A stretch of DNA of 64,000 bases from Candidatus Raymondbacteria bacterium RIFOXYA2_FULL_49_16 (GTDB lineage: Bacteria; Fibrobacterota; OXYB2-FULL-49-7; XYB2-FULL-49-35). A program made the translations under genes and the position numbers. The stretch is taken from the NCBI GenBank assembly GCA_001789205.1, contig MFYT01000008.1:1-64000 (forward strand). Direction: 5' to 3'. The first letter of the stretch is position 1; each line of letters opens with the position of its first letter. Under the pieces are notes generated by a model that did not search any database, was not told where the DNA came from, and was given only the letters and a program-made list of their open reading frames with translations. This document shows, one piece after another, positions 9,235-18,668 of the stretch.

Positions 9235-10961
9235 AATCCCTGATTCTCTCAAGTAATGGTAAAATCATTCGGGATATCAAATTTCATAATGGCATCAATC
9301 TGATTGTAGACGAGACACATACAGCGTTGGGTTCGGAAACCGGTAATAATGTAGGCAAAACGACTGTTTTGATGTTAATTGATTATTGCCTTGGCTCAAG
9401 TGCAAAAGACCTCTATACTGACCCAGAGAGTCGAAAGGAAGAATATAAACTCGTTAAGGATTATCTGCAAAACTATAAAATACTTGTCAGTCTTACATTA
9501 AAAGAAGATTTAGCAAAGGTAAATTCCGATGAAATAATGATAGAACGCAACTTTCTGGCAAAAAAACACCAGATACGAAGAATTAATGGTGTTGACATGC
9601 CCGAAGATAAGTTTGAAGAATCACTGACCGATATTCTATTTCCTGGGCATTATAACAAGAAACCATCTTTTAGACAGATTATTTCCCACAATATCCGCTA
9701 CACCGATCACAGTCTTGGGCATACATTAAAGACGCTTGACCCTTATACAAAGGACGAGGAATATGAAACACTTTATTTATTTCTTCTCGGCTGCGACTTC
9801 CAAGAGGGCGATACAAAACAGAATTTGTTAGCAAAAATAACCATTGAACAAACCTTAAAGAAAAGACTTGAGAGAGAACAAACCAAATCTGCTTATGAAA
9901 CTGCGCTTGCCCTACTCGAAAGAGAAATTGAACAAATCACCAAACAAAAAGCAGAATTCAATCTTAATCCCAGTTTTGAATCAGATTTGGACAAACTAAA
10001 CGGAATAAAATACCAAATTAACCTTACAAGTTCAGAAGTGAGTCAGTTGACTATTCAGAGAGATCTAATCATTGATGCCGAGAAAGATTTACAATCAACT
10101 GCATCTCGTATTGATACGCATCAATTAGAACTGATTTATAGACAAGCCACTGATAAAATAGGGCTCTTGCAAAAAACCTTTGAAGATTTGTTGTCGTTCC
10201 ACAACCAGATGATTTCGGAGAAAGTCAAGTACATTACCAAGGATTTGCCCAGACTGCAGAGCGATATTCAGAAGAAGAGACATCATTTGCAGCGCCTTCT
10301 GGAAAACGAGGCAACTTTTATTAAAGCAATCTCAAAAGGCGAATCATTTGAAGAACTAGAAGAAATAATCAAGCATCTCAATAGTAAGTATCGTAAGAAG
10401 GGAGAATACGAAAGTACTATCCAAAAACTGAATGAGGTTGAAACTAATCTTCAAAAACTAAACGGTAGCTTGAGCGATATTGACAATATGCTGTTCTCGA
10501 AGGAATTTGAACAGACCCTAAAAGACCAACGGGATAAATTCAACAATATTTTCTCGCAAATATCGGATTTGCTTTACGGCGAGCAATATGCTCTTAAGGT
10601 GGACCCAACAATAAATACACGAGGGAAGAAGCTATATAAATTCAGTGCTTTTAATACAAATTTCAGCTCCGGTAAAAAACAAGGCGAAATATCGTGTTTT
10701 GATATTGCCTACACCATTTTCGCTGATACGGAAGGCATCCCGTGCTTTCATTTTATACTCAACGACAAGAAAGAATTGATGCACGACAATCAATTGGTCA
10801 AAATTGCGCAGTTGGTGAACAGCAAGAATATTCAATTTATCGCGTCAATATTGAAGGATAAGCTCCCGGATGAGCTAAACAAAGAAGAACATTTCATATT
10901 AAAACTATCTCAGAACGATAAGTTATTTAGAATAGAAAAGATGGCTGGAGATGAATCGTGA
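9225..10961 (+). CDS. DUF2326 ABC/SMC-like ATPase of an ABC-three-component system
   Basis: A 578-residue Rad50/SMC-like ATPase. The Walker A motif GNNVGKTT is at residues 40-47, after the opening MFLKSLILSSNGKIIRDIKF, which is characteristic of DUF2326 proteins. A long charged coiled coil spans about residues 200-450. The C-terminal half of the ATPase head includes FSSGKKQGEISCFDIAYTIF, the signature-type and D-loop region, then a Walker B-like hydrophobic strand (CFHFILND). As the third gene of the SMEK-middle component-ATPase trio it would power or gate the effector upon sensing DNA or infection. Codon use is AT-rich like its two partners. Trigger and target are unknown. Confidence 0.8.
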   Translation: MFLKSLILSSNGKIIRDIKFHNGINLIVDETHTALGSETGNNVGKTTVLMLIDYCLGSSAKDLYTDPESRKEEYKLVKDYLQNYKILVSLTLKEDLAKVNSDEIMIERNFLAKKHQIRRINGVDMPEDKFEESLTDILFPGHYNKKPSFRQIISHNIRYTDHSLGHTLKTLDPYTKDEEYETLYLFLLGCDFQEGDTKQNLLAKITIEQTLKKRLEREQTKSAYETALALLEREIEQITKQKAEFNLNPSFESDLDKLNGIKYQINLTSSEVSQLTIQRDLIIDAEKDLQSTASRIDTHQLELIYRQATDKIGLLQKTFEDLLSFHNQMISEKVKYITKDLPRLQSDIQKKRHHLQRLLENEATFIKAISKGESFEELEEIIKHLNSKYRKKGEYESTIQKLNEVETNLQKLNGSLSDIDNMLFSKEFEQTLKDQRDKFNNIFSQISDLLYGEQYALKVDPTINTRGKKLYKFSAFNTNFSSGKKQGEISCFDIAYTIFADTEGIPCFHFILNDKKELMHDNQLVKIAQLVNSKNIQFIASILKDKLPDELNKEEHFILKLSQNDKLFRIEKMAGDES

Positions 10962-10983
10962 TTCGCTTGGAAACGAAACGCAA

Positions 10984-11018
10984 CCCCTTTGCCCGTTCGC
11001 GGAAAAAGGGGCAAGGGG
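10984..11018. repeat. imperfect inverted repeat at the cassette junction
   Basis: CCCCTTTGCCC and GGGGCAAGGGG, separated by a 13-base spacer, form an imperfect stem between the DUF2326 stop and the methyltransferase start. It also supplies the AGGGG that acts as ribosome-binding site for the next gene. It looks like a small extragenic repeat. It marks the boundary between the AT-rich ABC-3C genes and the restriction genes, and may be a scar of insertion. Confidence 0.5.
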
Positions 11019-11027
11019 ATGCCGACC

Positions 11028-12812
11028 ATGTCTAAAACCAAACTCGAACTCACCTGGGTGGACAAGGACAAACGTTCCAAACTCGAACCGCGTATCCTTA
11101 TAGAAGAATCGGACAAATCCTACCACGCACCCTTCCGCACTACCAAGAAAGATATCTTTGATAATAGGCTTATTTATGGCGATAATCTTCTTGCCCTCAA
11201 GTCGATTGAACAGGAGTTTGCGGGAAAAGTAAAATGTATCTACATTGACCCTCCATTCAATACGGGTCAGGCAATGGAACATTACGATGATGGCCTAGAG
11301 CACTCAATCTGGCTTTCGTTGATGAGAGATCGTTTTGACATATTAAATCGCCTTCTGTCGAAAGAAGGAACGCTCGCTGTCCATATTGATGACAATGAAT
11401 TAGGTTACCTCATTGTACTGCTGGATGAAATATTTGGACGCAAGAATCGACTATATGTAGTATCCTTCAAACAAGGCTCCGCTACGGGTCATAAAGCCAT
11501 CAACCCTGGTTGTGTAAATACTACCAATTTTATTGTACTTTACGCAAAAGACAAGACTTCATGGACGCCAAATAAGGTATTTACTGGTCGTGAACGCGAT
11601 ATGCGTTATGGGCAGTTTATTGTCAACATAGAAGACGGCTACGAGAGCTGGAGTATGATCACACTAACAAAGGCATTTGCTACAGCTCTTGATGTTTCCG
11701 AGAAGGAAGCGAGAAAGATTATCAAAGAGGATAGTAAACAGATTGAGACGTTTGTGCTTGAAAACGCAAAAAAAGTTATCCGTACTGCTCGCCCAGACTA
11801 TGACAATGTCAGTGAAGCCGCCCGTGAAATGATAGATAAGTCTGATCGTGAACCAACCAAGATATTTAGATTAGAGAGAAACGATCATTCCGATATGTAT
11901 TTTAAAAATGGAGAACGTATTCTGTTTTATTCAGAAAAACTCAAGTTCGTAGACGGTCGGTATGTTGCTGGTGAACCTCTCACGACACTCTGGGATGATA
12001 TTTTATCAAATAATCTGCATAATGAGGGCGGTGTTGATTTTCCAAAGGGTAAAAAACCTGAAGCGCTAATTAAACGTGTTTTAGATTTAACTACGTCCCC
12101 GGGTGATTGGATTCTAGATTCTTTTGCCGGTTCCGGGACAACCGGCGCGGTCGCGCATAAGATGGGTCGCCGTTGGCTTATGGTTGAACTTGGCGCGCAT
12201 TGCCACACCCACATAATTCCCCGTATGAAAAGGGTTATTAATGACGAGGATATAAGTGGTATTACTAAATCTGTAAACTGGAAGGGTGGCGGCGGGTTCC
12301 GTTACTATCGCCTTGCACCCACCCTCATAAAAAAAGACGAGTGGAACAACGAAATCATCAACAAAGAGTTCAATCCCACCATGCTCGCAGAAGCGGTTTG
12401 CAAAATCGAAGGTTTTGCCTTTGCCCCAAGCGAGACCATTTACTGGCAGCACGGAAAATCCACGGAAAACGACTTTATCTACGTAACCACTCAGACACTC
12501 ACACGCGAACAACTCCAAAAACTCACGGATGAAGTAGGCGAAGGGCGATCATTACTCGTTATGTGCAGCGCCTTCCGGATAAAAGACCCTACCGAGTTCC
12601 CGAATCTGACCCTTAAAAAGATCCCGAAAACTATTCTCTCAAAGTGCGAATGGGGCAAGGATGACTACAGTCTGCAGATAAAAGAGCTGCCCGTGCGGCC
12701 GGAAGAAGATGACACCCCGGACAGCAATGGTGCAAAAAACAGCCCCAGAAAACACTTGCCGGGCCAGACCTCATTTTTTGATATTACAGCGAAGAAAGAG
12801 GGCGAAAAATGA
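11028..12812 (+). CDS. site-specific DNA adenine methyltransferase (type III Mod-like)
   Basis: A 594-residue N6-adenine or N4-cytosine methyltransferase of the beta class. The catalytic motif DPPFNTG (residues 74-80) comes before the AdoMet-binding motif DSFAGSG (364-370), the order seen in type III Mod subunits. The roughly 280 residues between them would hold the target-recognition domain. ATG 11028 is chosen because AGGGG is nine bases upstream; starts at 10989 (TTG) and 11019 lack proper spacing. The stop overlaps the next ATG (ATGA). Together with the Res-type gene two places downstream it should mark host DNA as self. Recognition sequence cannot be read. Confidence 0.9.
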   Translation: MSKTKLELTWVDKDKRSKLEPRILIEESDKSYHAPFRTTKKDIFDNRLIYGDNLLALKSIEQEFAGKVKCIYIDPPFNTGQAMEHYDDGLEHSIWLSLMRDRFDILNRLLSKEGTLAVHIDDNELGYLIVLLDEIFGRKNRLYVVSFKQGSATGHKAINPGCVNTTNFIVLYAKDKTSWTPNKVFTGRERDMRYGQFIVNIEDGYESWSMITLTKAFATALDVSEKEARKIIKEDSKQIETFVLENAKKVIRTARPDYDNVSEAAREMIDKSDREPTKIFRLERNDHSDMYFKNGERILFYSEKLKFVDGRYVAGEPLTTLWDDILSNNLHNEGGVDFPKGKKPEALIKRVLDLTTSPGDWILDSFAGSGTTGAVAHKMGRRWLMVELGAHCHTHIIPRMKRVINDEDISGITKSVNWKGGGGFRYYRLAPTLIKKDEWNNEIINKEFNPTMLAEAVCKIEGFAFAPSETIYWQHGKSTENDFIYVTTQTLTREQLQKLTDEVGEGRSLLVMCSAFRIKDPTEFPNLTLKKIPKTILSKCEWGKDDYSLQIKELPVRPEEDDTPDSNGAKNSPRKHLPGQTSFFDITAKKEGEK

Positions 12813-13981
12813 ATTTTGAACAACTGTTGACCCTTTTCAGAGAAACCCATCAAGAGTTGCAAAAACGGGCTGCCCGATCCGTGGACATCTCTCTCGTAAT
12901 CCGCAATTGGCTTTTTGGCTGGTATATTGTTGAATTTGAGCAGGGTGGAGCTGACAGGGCTGTATATGGAACAAAACTGCTCAAACAAATTGCCGCGCAA
13001 ATCAAAATTAAAGGATGTTCGGAACGCAATCTGGCGTCTTTCTGTAAGTTCTACAACAACTATTCCAAGATTTTGCAGGCAGTGCCTGCAAAATCTACTG
13101 ACTCCGAGATCGGCACAAAGAAGGGTGCCGTACAACTTGTTGTAAAACAATCAATTAGGCTTACTCGTGAATTGCTGAAGATAGGGCAGGCACTGCCTGT
13201 CAAATCTCATAAAACGGTCATGAAACTACCCGAAACTTTGCAGGCATTGGCTGCAGAATTGGCAAATCGGTTTGTGCTTGGATGGTCTCACTATGTTACA
13301 CTGTTGACCATTAATAATACAGATGAACGCCGATTTTACGAAGTCGAAGCCCAGGGAAATAGCTGGGGTTACCGCGAACTTGAACGGCAGATTAATTCCT
13401 CACTCTATGAACGGCTTGCCCTTAGCCGGGATAAAAAGGGTATCAAAGAGCTTTCAGAAAAAGGGCAGATTATTGAAAAGCCAGCTGATGTAATCAAAAA
13501 CCCCTATATCCTTGAATTTACCGGCCTGGAAGAGAAGCCGTCATATAGTGAACATGAGCTTGAAACAGCCATTATTAACCGTCTCGAACATTTCCTTCTG
13601 GAACTGGGGAAAGGGTTTCTTTTTGAAGCTCGTCAGAAACGATTCACATTCGACAATGATAACTTCTACGTGGATCTGGTATTCTACAACCGCCTCCTCC
13701 GATGCTATGTCATCATTGACCTCAAGCGCGAGAGACTGGCCCATCAGGATTTGGGCCAAATGCAGATGTATGTCAATTATTTTGACCGCTATATAAAAAC
13801 AGAAGACGAACTGCCAACCATCGGAATTCTGCTTTGCCACACAAAAAGTGACGCATTGGTTGAGTTGACCCTTCCAAAGAATTCAAATATATTTGCATCA
13901 AAGTACCAGCTCTATCTCCCATCTAAAGAGGAGCTGCAAAAACAGCTTGTGGCAGCAATGGATGAGGTAGGCGAAGAATGA
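12809..13981 (+). CDS. YhcG/DUF1016-family PDDEXK nuclease
   Basis: A 390-residue protein in two parts. The N-terminal DUF1016_N region (about 1-160) includes VIRNWLFGWYIVEFEQGG and a tyrosine-lysine rich helical segment. The C-terminal PDDEXK domain (about 230-380) carries the probable active site D289 with D304-L-K306 (YVDLVFYN, then VIIDLKRE) and a downstream glutamine motif QDLGQMQMYV. YhcG proteins are found beside type I and type III-like restriction genes and alone; their exact role is unsettled. Here the gene overlaps both neighbours by four bases (ATGA at each end), so it is built into the operon between methylase and helicase-nuclease. Confidence 0.85.
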   Translation: MNFEQLLTLFRETHQELQKRAARSVDISLVIRNWLFGWYIVEFEQGGADRAVYGTKLLKQIAAQIKIKGCSERNLASFCKFYNNYSKILQAVPAKSTDSEIGTKKGAVQLVVKQSIRLTRELLKIGQALPVKSHKTVMKLPETLQALAAELANRFVLGWSHYVTLLTINNTDERRFYEVEAQGNSWGYRELERQINSSLYERLALSRDKKGIKELSEKGQIIEKPADVIKNPYILEFTGLEEKPSYSEHELETAIINRLEHFLLELGKGFLFEARQKRFTFDNDNFYVDLVFYNRLLRCYVIIDLKRERLAHQDLGQMQMYVNYFDRYIKTEDELPTIGILLCHTKSDALVELTLPKNSNIFASKYQLYLPSKEELQKQLVAAMDEVGEE

Positions 13982-16662
13982 ACCCACATTGCAACGCCAT
14001 CGCCAACCGGCTAAGCCTGCGCGCGCCCCAGCGGGAATCCCTTGATATCCTATCCAGAATATGCGAGCTTCTACCCCTTACAAAGGGCGCAGATGCTGTG
14101 CAGGCACTCGAAACCATAAAAGCAGAGTTCAGCACTGTCACAGATTTTGAACGGGATTTTCCTTCACTCTGCTTTGCCCTGGCAACGGGCGTGGGCAAAA
14201 CCCGCCTCATGGGCGCCTTTATCTCGTATCTCTATCGAGCCAAAAACATTAAACATTTCTTCGTTCTGGCTCCAAACCTCACCATCTACAATAAGCTTAT
14301 TGCGGACTTCACGCCCAACACGCCAAAATATGTATTCCAGGGCATATCCGAATTCGCCGTTGAACCACCGGACATAATTACTGGCGACAATTACGAAAGC
14401 GGGCGGGGTATTCGTAAAACAGACCTATTCGGTGTGGATGAAAGAGTTCATATCAATATTTTTAATATCTCAAAGATAACCAGCCTCGAAACTCCGCAAG
14501 GAGCTATTAGGACAAATGTCCCGCGTTTTCGGCGTCTCCAGGAATATATCGGCGAAAGCTATTTCGAATACCTTTCCAAGCTTGAGGATCTTGTGCTGTT
14601 GATGGATGAGTCCCATCGTTACCGCGCATCTGCAGGTATGAAAGCCATTTCCGAGTTGAAACCGATCATTGGTCTCGAACTGACGGCAACTCCCCAGACC
14701 GAACGCGCCACTGGACCAGTTCCGTTTAAAAATGTAATCTTCAGCTACCCGCTTTCTGCTGCAATGACAGATGGATTTGTTAAAGAACCAGCAGTAGCAA
14801 CACGCGAAAACTTTAACGCAAAAAACTATGATGAACCGGGCCTCGAACGGCTGAAGCTCGAAGATGGCATCCGTATTCACGAAAACACAAAGGTCGAACT
14901 CGAAGTTTATGCCCGTCAGAACGACCGGCCTATTGTAAAACCCTTTGTCCTTGTGGTGGCAAAAGACACGGACCATGCTAATACACTGCTTAAAGTCATT
15001 GAAGATGAAGATTTTTTTGAAGGCCGCTATAAAGGAAAAGTCATTACCGTACACTCCAATCAAAGGGGTGAAGAGAGGGACGAGACGGTTCAACAGTTAA
15101 TATCCGTTGAAAACCCGGACAATCCCACGGAAATCGTCATTCATGTAAACATGCTGAAGGAAGGGTGGGATGTTACCAATCTTTATACCATCGTCCCGCT
15201 CCGTACGGCGAATTCCCAAACGCTGGTGGAACAGTCTATCGGCCGCGGCCTGCGTCTTCCTTATGGGAAAAGAACTGGGGTAGGAGCTGTCGACCGGCTT
15301 ACCATTGTTTCGCACGATCGCTTTCAGGAAATAGTGGATTACGCCAATAGTCCGAACTCTATTATCCGCGGCGGTCTCAAGGTTGTTTATATCAATGATG
15401 AACGAACCAAGCCGGTTATAGTAGATCCGGAAATCATTAACCGGATATCCCAAACCCAATCCGATAACACACCCGGTGGGCAGCAAAACCTTTTATTCGA
15501 CTCTCCCAAGGAACGCGAAGCAGCCAAGGCCACGCTTGAAGTAATCCGTCGTGAATTCGAACGCCTTCCAAAATCCGCTGACCTTGCCAGGCCGGACATT
15601 CAGGAACAGATTGTGGCACGTGTCCGGGAAATGGTCGCACCGGTACAGTTGGAATTGACCCCGGTCACCCAAGAAGTTAACATCGCTGAAGTTGTGGCGA
15701 AAACTATTACCCTCCGCAATGAACTTTCCATCGATATACCACGCATCACGATCCAGCCAGTAGGTGATGTGTCCCGCGGTTTCAGGGATTTTAGTTTGAA
15801 CCTGTCTGGAGTTCATCTTCAGCCAGTGGACAATGAAATACTTATCCAAGAGCTTCAAAAACAGAAACAGTACCGTCTATTAAGCGGGGACGGCGTAGCT
15901 AAAGAGAACCGTCCCGAGGATTATCTGGTCCGAGGGCTTATTGATTATGACGACATTTCCTATGATCAGCATGCAGCGCTGCTTTACAAACTTTCCGGGC
16001 AGATGGTCGCACACTTATACACGTACCTTAAAAATGAAGCTGATGTTCTAAATGTGCTCCAATATCATCAGCAAGCTCTTGTAAATCTTATCCACTCACA
16101 GATGCAGGAGCATTATGTAGAAACAGCCACTTCATATGAGGCCCATGTCAGCAAGGGATTTGTAACTCTCCGGCCCAACAACTATACAGCCCCTGCGGAC
16201 GAATCCGAGAGGGATTATCATACGCCTGTTACGGATCTGTATAATATCAGAAAAATGCTCTTTGCGGGTTTTAAAAAATGCCTCTACCGCATCCAGAAAT
16301 TTGATTCTGATACAGAACGCCGCTTTTCCGTCATCCTTGAAAATGATCCAGCGGTTTCAAAATGGTTCAAGCCGGCCAGGGGCGATTTCCAAATATATTA
16401 TTTGGGTGATTCCGCTTATGAGCCTGATTTTGTCGTGGAGACGGCAACTGGTAAATATCTTTGTGAGACCAAGAAGGCCCAGGACATTGATGATTCAAAA
16501 GAAGTTGCAATGAAGGCCGAGGCTGCCAGAAACTGGTGTGTTTATGCCTCGGAACATGAGAAGAAACATGGCGGAAAACCGTGGACCTACCTGCTTGTCC
16601 CTCACTCGATTGTGACGGACAACATGACGATATCCGGGTTGGCCAGGTTTAGCCAGACATAG
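13978..16662 (+). CDS. type III-like restriction helicase-nuclease (Res)
   Basis: An 894-residue superfamily 2 helicase with a nuclease tail. Walker A is ATGVGKT (69-75), motif II is DESH (210-213), motif III is ELTATPQT, and the motif V/VI region reads SIGRGLRLPYGKR. The C-terminus has a PDDEXK-type endonuclease core: PD at 816-817 and E830-T-K832 in YEPDFVVET and LCETKKAQ. It would translocate on or unwind unmodified DNA and cut it, together with the Mod-like protein upstream. Length and layout match Res subunits. It is the last gene of the operon. The following gene, dapL, is convergent and ends 66 bases away. Confidence 0.85.
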   Translation: MNPHCNAIANRLSLRAPQRESLDILSRICELLPLTKGADAVQALETIKAEFSTVTDFERDFPSLCFALATGVGKTRLMGAFISYLYRAKNIKHFFVLAPNLTIYNKLIADFTPNTPKYVFQGISEFAVEPPDIITGDNYESGRGIRKTDLFGVDERVHINIFNISKITSLETPQGAIRTNVPRFRRLQEYIGESYFEYLSKLEDLVLLMDESHRYRASAGMKAISELKPIIGLELTATPQTERATGPVPFKNVIFSYPLSAAMTDGFVKEPAVATRENFNAKNYDEPGLERLKLEDGIRIHENTKVELEVYARQNDRPIVKPFVLVVAKDTDHANTLLKVIEDEDFFEGRYKGKVITVHSNQRGEERDETVQQLISVENPDNPTEIVIHVNMLKEGWDVTNLYTIVPLRTANSQTLVEQSIGRGLRLPYGKRTGVGAVDRLTIVSHDRFQEIVDYANSPNSIIRGGLKVVYINDERTKPVIVDPEIINRISQTQSDNTPGGQQNLLFDSPKEREAAKATLEVIRREFERLPKSADLARPDIQEQIVARVREMVAPVQLELTPVTQEVNIAEVVAKTITLRNELSIDIPRITIQPVGDVSRGFRDFSLNLSGVHLQPVDNEILIQELQKQKQYRLLSGDGVAKENRPEDYLVRGLIDYDDISYDQHAALLYKLSGQMVAHLYTYLKNEADVLNVLQYHQQALVNLIHSQMQEHYVETATSYEAHVSKGFVTLRPNNYTAPADESERDYHTPVTDLYNIRKMLFAGFKKCLYRIQKFDSDTERRFSVILENDPAVSKWFKPARGDFQIYYLGDSAYEPDFVVETATGKYLCETKKAQDIDDSKEVAMKAEAARNWCVYASEHEKKHGGKPWTYLLVPHSIVTDNMTISGLARFSQT

Positions 16663-16727
16663 AATCAGGGACCGCGCTCATAGCACCTGGACGTTAAAAG
16701 CCATCATCAGGATGCTTTGGTGAGGGA

Positions 16728-17954
16728 TCAAATCTTCAAATTCTTCTGCACGCTTTCAACTGCCTTCTGCACATTCTCAGTATGCCCAAATGCGCTGAGT
16801 CTGAAATACCCCTGCCCATTGGGACCAAAGCCCACACCAGGCGTACCCACAACGTGCGTTTCAGTTAGAAGCTTATCAAAAAACTGCCATGAATCCATTT
16901 TACCAGGCGTTTGAAGCCAGATATACGGTGCGTTAATGCCGCCAAAGACTTTTATCCCTATTTTCTCAAGCCCTTGTTTAATAATACGGGCATTGTTCAT
17001 ATAGTAGTCAATCACAGCTTTGCACCCTTTGCTGCCTTCGGGCGAAAGCGCTGCAATTCCGCCTTCCTGTGCAATATTGGAAGCGCCATTGAACATGGTG
17101 TTTTGCCGTCTCATCCAGAGCGTCTGAATTTTTCCCGGAACAGCGTCTTCAGCCGCTAACTCCTGCGGCACAACAGTCCATCCAAGACGAACACCGGTAA
17201 ATCCGGCTTCTTTGGAAAAGCTGTTTATCTCCAATGCGCATGAGGTAGCGCCTTTAATCTGGAAAATGGATTTGGGAAGCGAAGGATCGGAAATATACGC
17301 GGCATAGGCAGCGTCAAAAATAATGACAGCCTTGTTGGCTATTGCGTAATCCACGAATGCCTTCAATTGCTCTTTGGTGGCCACCGCGCCTGTGGGGTTG
17401 TTTGGACTGCAGATGTAAATAAGATCAACTTTTTTATCAGGCAGGGCAGGGAAAAAGCCGTTTTCCTCAGTGCAGGGCATATACACGAGGCCCGCATACC
17501 GTATGCCATCCCATGTGCCGCCTCTGCCGGCAATCACATTGCTGTCCACATATACCGGATAAGCCGGGTCCTGGACTGCGACTACATTATTGAGGCCAAA
17601 GATAGACTGAATATTGGCAGAATCTGGTTTTGCGCCGTCGCTGACAAAGATATCTGTGTCGTGTATGGGGCAGCCCCAACCGCGATACCTGTCGGCAATG
17701 GCCTTGCGCAGTCTGGCCATGCCAAAGCTGTTGTCCGCATACCCTGTGTAGGTTTCCTTGTGCGCCAGTTTTTCAACGCCCTCTTTCATCCGGGCTATCA
17801 GCTCTTTTGGCAGGGGATGGGTTGTGTCGCCAATGCCCAGGCGCATAATCTGAATGCCGGGGTTTTTTTCGAGGAAGGCTTTTGCGCGTTTTGCTATTTC
17901 AGGGAACAGATAGCCGGCAGCGAGGTTGTTGTAGTTGCCATTGATTGTGGCCAT
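16728..17954 (-). CDS. dapL: LL-diaminopimelate aminotransferase
   Basis: Converts L-tetrahydrodipicolinate plus glutamate directly to LL-diaminopimelate, the short route to lysine and peptidoglycan diaminopimelate. It is a 408-residue fold-type I PLP enzyme. The N-terminus NNLAAGYLFPEIAKRAKAF, the LGIGDTTHPLP segment and the SFSKEAGFTGVR motif with the PLP lysine are diagnostic for DapL against other class I aminotransferases. The start at 17954 lies three bases after the stop of the beta-helix gene upstream on the same strand, so it is likely the last gene of a three-gene minus-strand operon. Confidence 0.93.
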   Translation of the reverse strand: MATINGNYNNLAAGYLFPEIAKRAKAFLEKNPGIQIMRLGIGDTTHPLPKELIARMKEGVEKLAHKETYTGYADNSFGMARLRKAIADRYRGWGCPIHDTDIFVSDGAKPDSANIQSIFGLNNVVAVQDPAYPVYVDSNVIAGRGGTWDGIRYAGLVYMPCTEENGFFPALPDKKVDLIYICSPNNPTGAVATKEQLKAFVDYAIANKAVIIFDAAYAAYISDPSLPKSIFQIKGATSCALEINSFSKEAGFTGVRLGWTVVPQELAAEDAVPGKIQTLWMRRQNTMFNGASNIAQEGGIAALSPEGSKGCKAVIDYYMNNARIIKQGLEKIGIKVFGGINAPYIWLQTPGKMDSWQFFDKLLTETHVVGTPGVGFGPNGQGYFRLSAFGHTENVQKAVESVQKNLKI

Positions 17955-17957
17955 GGT

Positions 17958-18668
17958 CTAAAAAAGCCCTTTCATGAGGTCCCACACGTGGTTGTTGATG
18001 TTTTCACTCTTGTTTTTTCCCATGCTTTCGTCCAGATAAATGTCTTTCTCAGTGTTTGAATTTATAGTGTTTTCACCGACAATTGGCGCCGAAGAGAGGA
18101 TGCAGTAGATGCCATAATTATTGTTTGTGATCTTGTTTTTCTGGATAAGGGGAGAGGAAAAATCGCAATACACGCCGAACTGGTTCTTCTCCATGATATT
18201 GGAAAGAATTTTTGCTGAATTCGAAAAAGAGCAATAAAGGGCATAATTATTGGACGTGAAGGTGCAGTTCTGTATTACGGGGGACGATTTCCACGCCAGA
18301 TTCTTGAAAGCGTATTTTATAGTGCAATAGGAGAGGGTACTGTTGCATTTTTCACCGTAGAAAATAAGCCCGTTCCAGTCGTCGGTTGCGGGTTTTTCTT
18401 TGTTGGAAGTGAAAAGAACCTGATTGTCCTGCGTACCCGTAACAGTGAGTGCGCCCCGGACCAAAATATGAAAATAGCCGTCGAATTTTACTACAACCCC
18501 GGCTTCAATTTTGAGCGACAGCGATTCAGGGACCTCAATGTTGCCACTGACGATTATGGGGTTTTTATCAGCCGTCCAGACCGTGTTTTGCTCAATTGCG
18601 CCAGATACTGAGCCTGCCTGGGAAAGAGTGATCGTGAAAAGCATGGATAAAATAAAAAAGTGTTTCAT
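17958..18668 (-). CDS. secreted right-handed parallel beta-helix protein
   Basis: A 236-residue exported protein. An N-terminal signal peptide (MKHFFILSMLFTITLSQAGS) is followed by a short all-beta entry region and then rungs of a right-handed beta-helix of the NosD/pectate-lyase-like type, seen as repeating N-x-x-[GY]-[IV]-Y-C patterns (NNYALYCSFSNS, NQFGVYCDFSS, NNYGIYCILSS). No catalytic residues are recognisable, so a binding or structural envelope role is more likely than a lyase. The start overlaps the end of the upstream lipoprotein gene by four bases, and dapL follows at once. A longer relative lies across the divergent promoter at 20504. Confidence 0.75.
   Translation of the reverse strand: MKHFFILSMLFTITLSQAGSVSGAIEQNTVWTADKNPIIVSGNIEVPESLSLKIEAGVVVKFDGYFHILVRGALTVTGTQDNQVLFTSNKEKPATDDWNGLIFYGEKCNSTLSYCTIKYAFKNLAWKSSPVIQNCTFTSNNYALYCSFSNSAKILSNIMEKNQFGVYCDFSSPLIQKNKITNNNYGIYCILSSAPIVGENTINSNTEKDIYLDESMGKNKSENINNHVWDLMKGLF

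Noticed and set aside
5101-16662. Calling the operon DISARM or BREX
   Set aside because: No drmA/B/C, pglZ, brxC or brxL products are present; only the helicase resembles DrmD.
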